Assembly (NCBI RefSeq): GCF_019097595.1
Contig: NC_080710.1
Coordinates: forward strand, 26,709,780-26,773,779
Direction of reading: 5' to 3'
Source of the DNA: Hemibagrus wyckioides
Taxonomy: Eukaryota; Chordata; Actinopteri; Siluriformes; Bagridae
Length of the DNA stretch: 64,000 nt
Made by a program: the position numbers and the translations under genes
Notes under the pieces: model-generated
Told to the model about the DNA's origin: nothing
The model's input: the letters and a program-made list of their open reading frames with translations, nothing else
Database searches by the model: none
Shown here: one piece after another, positions 1 through 64,000 of the stretch
Layout: each line of letters begins with the position of its first letter
How positions within the stretch are numbered: the stretch's first letter is position 1

Positions 1-21
1 TCATAGTCCACTCGCATCCAA

Positions 22-54523
<54,502 letters not shown>

Positions 54524-54785
54524 CTTCTCTCACTGTCAAATCAGGACCCCGGGATTGCCTTCTGATTCAGTGCCTGTATTCAGTTTTAGAGCTTGTGTTA
54601 AGGTGTATAACATGGTTTTACCATAAAAAGTAATACATTTTTAAAAAAACATGATATTTATAATCGCGGTTTAAAATGTAAGCGTACACTTAGATTTATA
54701 AAATGATAAGCAAGAAATCGTTTTTAATATAGTTCAGGCGAACGACTGGTTCTCTTAAAAACATACCGCTCGACCCTTGTAAGAG
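54524..54785. promoter_or_regulatory. Probable lyrm4 promoter, perhaps shared with fars2
   Basis: This is the region upstream of lyrm4. In human, LYRM4 and FARS2 are transcribed head to head from one short region, so a bidirectional promoter is expected here. On the plus strand a good splice donor context (aagag then gtgagtgt) at 54785/54786 could end a non-coding first exon of fars2. No fars2 coding sequence is visible, so this part is a guess from synteny. Confidence 0.4.
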
Positions 54786-55469
54786 GTGAGTGTGGAAGAT
54801 TCCTAACTAGTGCTTAAAAAGGGTTTGGAAGGGTTTTTATTAAACTTTGGCATTAGATAAAAGATGGTTTCGGTAGTGCTGTGGTGATCCAGTGCACTAC
54901 TTGTGTTAAAAAATGCTTTATTGTTGGGTTAAAGGCGTGTGTGATTCCTGTGCACACTACACTGAGGACCTCAGTTGATTGCTGCCATGCTTTACAGATA
55001 CAGTGATCTCCTTTACTGGGGATGTATTTGGCACTCTGTGTGATGAATTTATAGAAAGTGCAGATCAGTAACACTCAGCAATTTACAGTGATCCAAGTTG
55101 TTGTGGAAACATACTGTATTGACACTCAGTGTTCATTTTACACCAGGACATTTGGTACAAATAATAATAATAATAATGCTGATCATTACCAATTTTTCAT
55201 ATATGGTTACTGTGATCCACACAAAGTTATATTTGTGTGTGTGTATGTGTGTTATTGTCGTGTCTAGAGTGATTAAGGTTTGGTAAAACCAAAATACTTG
55301 CCTTATTTTCTAATGCAAACCTTTAAAAGAGTGTAATTGTGCGCTTATTTGCAGTCTGTAGTCAGTATACAATCAGTGTCCTGAATTTCTCTTACCATAT
55401 CCAAGACGTGGGACGAATTCTGGACTTGTAATTAAACTGAATGTGCAATCACATAGCTAAACAAATGCA
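54786..55469. other. Upstream region, nothing recognised
   Basis: Unique-looking sequence with a short (AAT)n at about 55159-55177. It would be fars2 intron 1 if synteny holds. Confidence 0.45.
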
Positions 55470-56002
55470 TACCCCAACCAGGCATATCATTATGACCACC
55501 TGCCTAATATTTTGTCGGTCCCTTTTTGACCCGTCATGCACTGTGTATTCTGACACCGTTCTATCAGAACCAGCATTAACTTCTTCGGCAGTTTGAGCAA
55601 CAGTAGCTCGTCTGTTGGATCGGATCACACGGGCCAGCCTTCGCTCCCCACGTGCATCAGTGAGCCTCGGCTGCCCATGACCCTGTTGCCAGTTCACCAT
55701 TGTTCTTTCTTTGGATCACTTTTGATAGATACTGACCACTGCAGACCGGGAACAGCCCACAAGAGTTGCAGTTTTGGAGATGCTCTGATCCAGTGGTCTA
55801 GCCTTCACAATTTGGCCCTTGTCAAACTCGCTCAAATCCTTACGCTTGTCCATTTTTCCTGCTTCTAACACATCAACTTTGAGGAAAAATGTTCACTTGC
55901 TGCCTAATATATCCCACCCACTAACAGGTGCCATGATGAAGTGAGTAACACTGATGATCTCCTCACCTCTTAGTGCTCATAATGTTATGCCTGATCGGTG
56001 TA
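55470..56002 (-). mobile_element. Non-autonomous Tc1-like element, internally deleted (copy 3)
   Basis: Right end ttatgcctgatcggtgta is intact, left end (taccccaaccaggcatatca) has mutated. On the minus strand the N-terminal transposase words are readable as in copies 1 and 2. The deletion junction (cagaatacacagtgcatgac then gggtca) is the same as in the other two, followed by a further 17-base loss before gggaccgacaaaat. Confidence 0.9.
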
Positions 56003-57539
56003 TGTAAAATATGAAGTACAACATCATATTATTCTTTGTAAAATTCTTGAGTGTAAAGTCTCTTTTTCTTCTTAAATGAAGTACAAAGAAAAAGTGCAAG
56101 AAATATCTGGGTGCAGTCAGACACTGATTTTAATTACTGCTAAACTGTCGCCTCACCGAGATACCTGAGGATCAAGGAAAACAGTGGCTAAGGGAGCTAA
56201 AAAAAAAAAAACAGCATAAACCCTAAACTCTCAAATGTTAGCTAGTAACAAACAAACAAACTAGTTGATGAAGTACCTTGTTTGGGATGAAGGAATTTAT
56301 TTCACATTTCTGTTAAATGGAACAGATAGGATAGGTTCGCTATCAAACCTCAAAGCCTTATGCACAAAAATCTCATGAGACATTCAGATATTGCAGTCAG
56401 CAATCTAGAAAGTTATCCAGGAAGTGGCATTGCTAAAGTTTACCCCTTACTAATAAAGGAATATGCTTTAATATTTTGTAATTAATTAAGTAATAATAAT
56501 AATAATAATAATAATACTTGGAAACAAGATTATTATTATTAGATTATTTATAATTAAATATATAAATATAATGCAATGTATAATATTTATGATGATTAAT
56601 TATAATTAATTTACAATTTAATTAATTGATTGATTAAGTAATAATAATAATGATAATAATAACTTGAACCTATTCTTCTTTTTCTTCTTCTTCTTCTTCT
56701 TCTTCTTCTTCTTTTTATTGTTGTTGCTGGTTGTGGTGGTAGTAATAGTGGTTTTTAATTTCTTAATTTATTTATTTACATTAATTATTTTTTGTTTTAT
56801 TTATTTTTACTAGCCCAGGTATTCATCCTAAAGTCAGAATAAAGACCCTTATACTACATTCACACGAGACCCTTAATAAGTACCCTTATGCTACATTCAC
56901 TCGAATTTTGTACAAAGTCACCTGTAGGCATTCTGACTATCGGTTGCCATAGTAACATTGATCAGTGGATGGTGCAATTAGCATTCCAAATCAGTTTTCT
57001 TGATACAAAATAAAACATCCTGAAGGGAGTTTGGTGTTCACATATAAAACTCAGCAGCGTATATATGCATCATATCATACGAGAAGATGTGTGTGCTCTT
57101 TGCCACTGACCACATGCATTCTACTGTCTTTAATCCCACTGGAGTACATAAAGTTCAGCTTTGTCACGTTGCTGGACACGCCCACATCAACTGTAGTGGT
57201 CACTCATGTTGCTGGAAGCTCTAATTGAAAATGAATGATCTCCGTTTGCTTTGTCGCTGTGAGTCTCTGTATGTGAGCATTACTCTGACCAAGTTTGAAG
57301 GTAGCATGACAATGGTATCCTTGATGAAATCTGTCCTACAGTTTTGAACAACAGCAAGCTTGAGAAACATGGCTGAAACTGGTGTACCTTGGCTGAAAGA
57401 ATGTTTGTGTAATTATATTATTAACTCATTCATCCATTTTGCAGTCATTGTTTATGCTGGTCAGATCCATGGTAGATGTCGAGACTGTTGCAGGAACACT
57501 GGGTGTGATATGGGAATGCACGATGGATGGGATGCTAGT
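56003..57539. other. Upstream region with trinucleotide repeats
   Basis: (AAT)n runs at about 56490-56515 and 56640-56665, a (TTC)n run at about 56683-56712, otherwise no gene or element recognised. Confidence 0.5.
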
Positions 57540-57710
57540 CTGAACACTATACACCCCACACATAGGACGCTAGTCTGAACTCTATACACCTCACACATAT
57601 ATTCACACCTAGGAGCAGTTTAGCCAGTTCTGCACTTTCAGGAGTTGGGAGGAAACCGGAGAACCGAACAAACTCTAAAAAACCTGGGCACAGGAGAGGC
57701 GTCATCACTT
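57540..57710 (+). mobile_element. Degraded non-LTR/SINE-like repeat
   Basis: Words such as atattcacacctaggagcag, tttagcca, gttgggaggaaaccggagaa belong to the common fish repeat also seen at 27825 and, inverted, at 37985. Confidence 0.6.
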
Positions 57711-57781
57711 TGGAGCTGAGATAAAGCTACGGTACTCAAACGGCATCTTGATTGTAGTCATTTTGTACGAGAATACTGTAG

Positions 57782-57930
57782 AAGTGGTGGCTCAGTGGTC
57801 GACTACTGATTATAAAAGGTCGTGTTTTTTAAATCCCAGGCTGAGTTCAACCCCCTTAAACCTCTGCTCAGTTGTAATCCTGTCCCAGTTGTTGAACAAA
57901 GTGACTTACACTTGTCCATAAATGAGTGAA
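57782..57930 (+). mobile_element. Degraded tRNA-derived SINE, probably tail type B
   Basis: Head gtggtggctcagtggtcgac; then taaatcccagg, ccttaaacctctgctcagtt and aaagtgacttacac. The middle core is largely lost. Confidence 0.55.
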
Positions 57931-58103
57931 GATGACAAAAGGTTAGATGACTCGTGAGATATGAAAGTTTAATACTGAAACCTGCCTATTAGCTTCACCG
58001 GATGTCTCACCGGATGTCCTGTGGCCGTTTTAGAATAATTTAGAATTAGCATACACACTAATTCATTCTACATCAGTCCACCTTTTGTGTTTTTTTTTAG
58101 AAA

Positions 58104-58330
58104 TAGAAATAGCCTTTATTTGTCACATATACATTACAGCACAGTGAAATTCTTTCTTCGTATATCCCATCCTTGGAGGTTGGGGTCAGAGTACAGGGTC
58201 AGCCATGATACAGCGGCCCTGGAGTAGAGAGAGTTAAGGGCCTTCCTCAAGGACCCAACAGTGGCAACTTGGTGGTGCTGGGGCTTGAACCCCCGATCTT
58301 CCAGTCAAACCCAGAGCCTTAACCACCGCC
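58104..58330 (-). mobile_element. tRNA-derived SINE, tail type A
   Basis: On the plus strand the complement is seen: tttatttgtcacatatacat, acagcacagtgaaattcttt, ttggggtcagagtacagggt, cagccatgatacagcggccc, core gttaagggccttcctcaagg and ccaacagtggcaacttggtg, and the tRNA-like head gggcttgaacccccgatctt. This is the most complete type A copy in the window. Confidence 0.92.
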
Positions 58331-59094
58331 CCTATTTACTATTTACTATTTACTGCTCTTATTCCAGACGAGGTGAAGCCCCATCAGCTGTATGAAAAAC
58401 ACAGGGTTTCACTCTCTGTCCCGTGAACAGTGTGTCTCTTGTCCGATGCTGCTCAGTGAACGGATTGTGCTTTGACCTGTGGAGATCGATGTCGTGTTCA
58501 TGATACATGATTGTGATGAGATGTGCTCAGTGAGACGGAGGGGGAGAGATTTAAAGGCTGCACTCTCTCTTCTCTCAACTCTTCTTGCCGGAGAAAGGTC
58601 ACAGACGCGTCCTGTTTGCAGATGTGCTGCCTTTGACTGGAAAGGTCAGGAGCAGCGGTGGGTCAGAGCAGCAAGCCGGGAAAGAGGTCAATAAATCCGA
58701 TTGATTTGCTCATTTAGAGGCCCAATTAACAGACCAGATGATGACCTGAGTTAAGATGTCAGAGACGAAGAAAAGCACACTTGTGAAATGATGATGGATA
58801 ATGCTGGTGGGAGTCGTTTGTTTGTTTCCTGATGCGTGGTTGTTCTGTCATTTCTGATTTTAATTGAATCTTATGCTAAAAAGGGGACCCAGTTTAACCC
58901 CAGGCTAAAAAATAAACACATTTTTACAAAGATTGTGTAGTTTAATGGTAATTAGTTACTAGCTAGTCTCAGCCAGTCTTAGTTAATGGTAATGTCCTGT
59001 AGAGTTTTTATTATTATTTATAAGCAATATGATCTGTTTAAAAAACAAGTTCTTGCCTGGTTGAAAATTGATTTGGTAGTTTTTTGTATAATAT
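58331..59094. other. Upstream region, nothing recognised
   Basis: Unique-looking sequence. The plus frame at 58479-58694 has no recognisable domain and does not match FARS2. Confidence 0.45.
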
Positions 59095-59166
59095 GGCATC
59101 CCACAAGGATCTGTTTTAGGACCGTTATTGTTCTGCGTCTATATTAACCATTTGATCAGATTCGGC
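59095..59166 (+). mobile_element. LINE reverse-transcriptase fragment
   Basis: The frame reads GIPQGSVLGPLLFCVYIN, the conserved core of non-LTR reverse transcriptases of the L2/CR1/Rex type. The frame is lost within about 80 bases on each side, so only a relic remains. Confidence 0.75.
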
Positions 59167-59419
59167 AGTATGGCTACAGAAAATGGAAGGGTAAAAATGA
59201 TGATAAAAATGCCTAAATGTCTTTCTTTTTAAATAAAATATAAATCATGTTGCTGTAGCTGTAGTAATTGAGCCAGCAGTAAGGTTGATGAATATATCAG
59301 GCTTTCTTTTTTCTTCCCTGAAACTAAAATATATGACACTGGTTGTTATTTCTAACAAACGCCACGCTCTTCACTCAAACACCTCTTACATTTTTTCATC
59401 GAATCATTCTCACACATTG

Positions 59420-59605
59420 CAGCCCCAGCACCACCAAGCTCCACTGTTTGGCACCTGAGCAAGGCCCTTAACCCTCCCTGCTCCAGGGCCACTGTATCAT
59501 AGCTGCCCCTGCACTCTGACCCCAACTTCCTCAGCTATGTTACGCAAAGAATAAAGAAATTCCACTGTGCTGTAACGTATGTATGGTGATAATAAAGGCT
59601 TCTTG
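59420..59605 (+). mobile_element. tRNA-derived SINE, tail type A, head truncated
   Basis: Starts at the end of the head (agccccagcaccaccaagct), core gagcaaggcccttaaccctc, tail ccactgtatcatagctgccc, gcactctgaccccaac and attccactgtgctgtaacgt. Confidence 0.88.
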
Positions 59606-60899
59606 CCCTCAGTTTTTCTTAATCTAATCTTATTATCTACAGTTTGAGGAAATTCTAATTTATAGGAAGTGATGGATTTTGTATGTGGCTTATAATGGAT
59701 ATGGATTATAATGGCAGTGAGTGGAAGGGGGCAGCTGACCCACGTCTCCTGACTGTAGCATCAGTTTGTTGTTTGAGAGTGGGAGTGAACGTGTGTGTGT
59801 GTGTGTGTGTGTGTGTATGAGGGGACAGGATGAGCAGTTAAGCATGAAAGCCATTTATTGATTTCCAATGCCATCCTTGTTACGAGGATGTAGGTGTGAT
59901 TTGTCTTGCAGTTAGTGAGGCATTAAGTCCAAAATAAAGTGCTGCCATTAAGTGACATAGATGACACGCAGAACTGGAGTGAGAAGCTATTGAGGAACCA
60001 TTTCTTTAAAAATGGAAACTGTTCGGAGGATTTGATGGATCAGTTTAAAGCCATAATAATGCTGTTGGGTTATTTGGTTAGTCGTAGTGTTTATTATATT
60101 GCACTAATGAACCACATGACCTATTTTTCACCCAAGTTTCTGATCTGATTTAAGAATTATATTCTGTATAACTTAAATAAAAAAAATATTACATTTCGCC
60201 CCAAACTTCATTTCTCACTGCTTACACTAAACTTAAAACTTTATGCAAGTTTCTAATGACTAGATTGAATGATGTAGAGTGAGCGTGATCAATTCTTGTA
60301 GAATCTAAACCGGTTACAATATGAAACCTCACGAGGATGTTGCTACTGATGGGAATTCTAATTGCAGTATTAAATTTGGGGCAATTAAAACAGAATAGCG
60401 CCGTGGTGATGTGTCTGTCGCAAAACAGCAGTGTCGCTGGTTTGATTCCAGTCTTAGACGTGAGCCTGGTTTCATTTCATTCAAATACGTGATCAAATCA
60501 AGTTGGTTTGTATGGAAAATAGCTGTTACTTTTGCACAGTTCTATCACATGGAGCAGATGTACGCATTTTAATGAAGTCAATTCAACAAGCTTTTTTTCT
60601 CTGCACGGTTTGATCTAGATCTGGTGGCTTTAAAGGCGACTGAATTACACTGAACTCATTATGTTCATGAAATCAGTTAGGCTGGAGGTAAGAATGTTAA
60701 GTTAAGGCCGTAAAGAGATTCATATGGTCATTGGTAATACCCAGATTGGCATTCTAGTCACTATTTGACTGGTATTAAAGGTTGGTAAAACATTCCCCAC
60801 AATATAACACCACCACCAGTAGCCTGAACTTTTAACACATGGCAAGTTGTATTCAGGGAGTCATGTTGTTGACACCAAATTCTCACCATCACCTCTGAA
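59606..60899. other. Upstream region, mostly unique sequence
   Basis: A (GT)n run lies at about 59791-59816. A tRNA-like decayed stretch may exist at about 60400-60470 (gtgtcgctggtttgattcca) but is too weak to call. Confidence 0.45.
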
Positions 60900-61128
60900 C
60901 AAGAAGAAGAAGTCCTCTTTGTCACATACACATTACAGCACAGTGAAATCCTTTCTTCACATATCCCAGCTTGTTAGGAAATCAGGAACAGAGTGCAGGG
61001 TCAGCCCTGATACATCACCCCTGGAAGGGCCTTGCTCAAGGGCTCAAAAAGTGGCAGCTTGGCAGTGCTGGAACTTGAACCCTTCAACCATCTGATCCGT
61101 AACCCTGACCCTTAACCATTGAGACACT
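60900..61128 (-). mobile_element. tRNA-derived SINE, tail type A
   Basis: Complement on the plus strand: tttgtcacatacacattaca, gcacagtgaaatcctttctt, cagagtgcagggtcagccct, gatacatcacccctgg, gggccttgctcaagggct, gtggcagcttggcagtgctg and the head gaacttgaacccttcaacc. Confidence 0.9.
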
Positions 61129-64000
61129 ATGGAACTGAGAGTCATCAGACCATACAATGTTTTTTAAATCTTTAGCTGGTCTGGTGAACCTGTGTCTTTA
61201 GTTTCCTCATCTTCTGCTTCTGTAGGCCATCCACCTACATCATCCTGCATGTTGTGAGATGCTTTTCTGCTCACCGTGGTCGTAAAGACTGGTTATCTAA
61301 CCCTAACCCATACTCTAACCATCCTAATAGAAGTGATTTTTTATTTTACACAACTTCAGTAGGCAGTGTAGCTCTCTAATATCAACTGTAAGACAAATCT
61401 AAGCTCACAGTCACTTCGTCACACGATGATCGCTTCAACAATTATGTCGACTTGCCCTTAATAAAGTGCACGTTTAACATCTTATTAAAATCTGAGAGTG
61501 TACCGTGAAGAAGTACAAAGATTTAGACATTTAATGTTTAATTAATCCGGATTTTATTGCCACTTGTTAGTAGTTAGAACACTATGTTTCAACACTTTAT
61601 TAAGAAAGCACTACATTGTCTAGTTATACAAATACCTCAGCCTCAGTTGCTTTGCATGATGATTATTGGCCCCTCTGCCTAGTCTGTTATAGAAAACCAC
61701 TACTGCAGGATGACCGATAGGTTAGTGGTGGACCAGTGACACTGATATCGTCGTGTGTTGAGTTTACAGTGGGTTGCTGGTCCGTGATTACAGAATGTAT
61801 GGTTGTCCTAAGTCAGGCCATGTCACCTCCAAGTATGATACTGTCAATCAGCTAGCTAGCCTAAGATTGACCTTAACAATTAAATGTTGGAGTCTATATA
61901 TTTGGTCCCTCTGGAGACCGGCGCTGGACACTGGAGCTGTGAGACAAAACAGTACCCGTTGCCCCACACTGCTATCTTGTTGTTGTTGTCCAAAACCAGA
62001 CTCAAAGTGGATGAGTTGTCCAACTTTATAGTAGCTACACTGATATAGTGGAGTGTCTTTCTCGTAAGCACATCAGGTCATCGCTTTGTTCTTTATCAGC
62101 GTGTTCCTTTACTTTCTTGGCCTTTTCCGTTGGCGGCTGAACTTTCTGCAAAGTTTCAGACAGTACACTTTTCTGTGCCCCGAATTTCTGTTGTTTCCTC
62201 AGTCATGGTTACGGCTTGAAATTCTCTCACGGATGCACATTCCCCATGTCTTCCTCCGTTCTCTTGTCCCCTGTGAGAGGTGAATTACCGGTCGTACTGC
62301 TGAACGGAGTATGGATGAATCATTGTTCTGTCTTCCGTCGCAGAAGGCTGGAAGGATTTGGGTCAGGTTCAGGCAGTCATCCACATCCACACATTCAGAG
62401 AACTCTCTGAATTTGCTTTCTCACTGCAAGCTGAGATTTCTTCTACAGGACAAGGGTGTCTCTACCAATTCCTGATCTATATGCTTTGTCATAATTTCTT
62501 TTGTTGAACATCGTATTGATTTTGTTTCTTTTCTCTGTGGTACTAATATTGTTCTTGATTTACTCAGAGGAAAATCTAGTGTTTAGGGTAGAAGTGGCTA
62601 AAAATTGCTCCGTGATGATCCCGGCCTCTGTCTGAACACACTCGGGGGAAATAAGGAAGGACCGGTAGATTGGCGAGACGTGTCAATCTCTCAACCATTA
62701 GTGTCAGCTTCTCACACAGCTGTGTGGCCTATTTGTGCCTTGACGAGTCCCGATTTTTTTGCACAACAGAGTCAGCAGTAGCAGTAACCCTTCCTATGAG
62801 GCACTGGGGGAGTGCAGGGGTGTTATTAGTGCAAACCTGGGTTTCTTAGCTCAAATTAAACCAGTCCATCTTCACCCTGTGCCCGGTGGCTGTGTATCAG
62901 TCTGAAGAAAAGCCCTGTGTCCTTTACGTCTAGAGTGAACACTATATGCAGTGCAGTCATCTAGGATAAAGAGATTTGTGACCATCTTTCTTCTTGGTTC
63001 AGAATGCTTTTAGCTTTCCACACTCTAAGAAAATGTCTTAATGCTTTGTTCTCCTAATGACTGGGAAGGAGAACCTACTGATTCAGCAAACAAATGAACA
63101 AGTGAGAAAAGTTAATAGGAAGCGGTAATAAGAATAGCTGACGAAACCATGTGCGACGTGTCCAATTAAGACCGCAGGGTACTGGCTGATCTGGACTCAG
63201 ACTGTGTCCTGTAGATGAAGCAATAATGAACAGAAAATCCTAATGAAGAGAAGATAAAGCTTCCCACTCGTGCAAATAAACCAGTAAATCAGAAAGCTGA
63301 AAATCTCCTTAGGCTGAGCATATTTTCAGTCTGTCATTTAACCGTACTAAAGTACTAAAGCACTCTGTTCCTGCTGCCAATGCTGGCTTACCACTGACTA
63401 CAGATCTGCGCTAAATTTTTTCCCCTACCACTTTTTAATTTTTTTTTATTAAGGGGGTTTGAACATCAGCCAATAACATTAACATATTATATGCTTTGTT
63501 ACACTCTGCAGTGGGATTTTAGCCTCGCTCCCAAGTGGCTAATTGTATAGCCCACAGCCTTGATAACCATGTTTTATTTTATTTTTATTTTTTTTGGTAT
63601 GTGTAATACGGTAGAAGTAAACACATTAGCCAGCATTTTCTTGGTAATGCTATTGTATCGGAGTTGCACCATTTGTTTGGCTGTCTCCGAGACAAATTGG
63701 CTGGTGCACTAATTGTTAGAAATTGCCGAAGGTGTCCTGTGGTTGAAAAGGATCAAATTGCTCAGAGCTTCACAGTTGGAACTTAACCTGGACCTTTCTC
63801 AACCTAGAATAATCCCTTTTATAATGATTAGTGTAATTAAATTTCTACGCTTACTTTTATGAGTTTCTTTAATAACACTTTGTCAACACCTGATGTTCAC
63901 ACACGTTTTGTGAGACTGTGTGTGCATTTTATTTTAAAGCAATGCATTTCAAAATACTTTTAAAACTTAGTTATAATAATCTCCACTTTTCTGAGAAGGC
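61129..64000. other. Upstream region, nothing recognised
   Basis: I looked on both strands for fars2 coding words and other exons and found none. No repeat family is evident beyond short T-rich stretches at about 63430-63450 and 63570-63595. Confidence 0.4.

Noticed and set aside
58479..58694. 71-codon plus-strand frame as a candidate fars2 exon
   Set aside because: It shares no word with FARS2 and has no matching splice context.
60400..60475. Another tRNA-like SINE head
   Set aside because: Only a short B-box-like word is visible; too decayed to support.

Overview
The window is vertebrate nuclear DNA, almost certainly from a teleost fish. Signs are long introns, dense microsatellites and minisatellites, several Tc1-like transposons of fish type, and tRNA-derived SINEs. 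The SINE and Tc1 mix suggests an otophysan, possibly a catfish, but that is an inference from repeat style only.

The one protein-coding gene I can support is lyrm4 (ISD11), on the minus strand and spread over nearly the whole window. Exon 1 is at 54438-54523, exon 2 at 42696-42816 and the coding part of exon 3 at 22-90. Joined in phase they encode 91 residues, the human length, with the LYR motif and the conserved middle helices. Intron 1 is 11.6 kb and intron 2 is 42.6 kb. The protein is the small mitochondrial partner of the cysteine desulfurase NFS1 in iron-sulfur cluster assembly. Upstream of exon 1, on the plus strand, the conserved vertebrate head-to-head neighbour would be fars2. A possible splice donor lies at 54785/54786, but I found no fars2 coding exon before the window ends.

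The rest is intron or upstream sequence loaded with repeats. (1) Tc1/mariner elements: a near-intact copy in intron 1 (52241-53468) with one stop in its transposase frame; a decayed full-length copy (31008-32356); two internally rearranged or deleted relatives (33859-34336, 41444-41946); and a non-autonomous family with a shared internal deletion (714-1268, 51113-51666, 55470-56002) plus a truncated relative (7753-7980). (2) SINEs: a tRNA-Glu(CUC)-derived family with target-site duplications on all three copies, and a second superfamily with one head and core but two different tails. (3) A tRNA-Ala(UGC)-like pseudogene. (4) Tandem repeats: a 3 kb minisatellite of 36-bp units (21256-24262), a ten-copy minisatellite (35531-36840), an 8-bp repeat block (49170-50075), and long purine-only or pyrimidine-only tracts.

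Most long open frames in the window arise from these tandem repeats and are not genes. No CRISPR arrays, operons, rRNA genes or other bacterial-type features are present.
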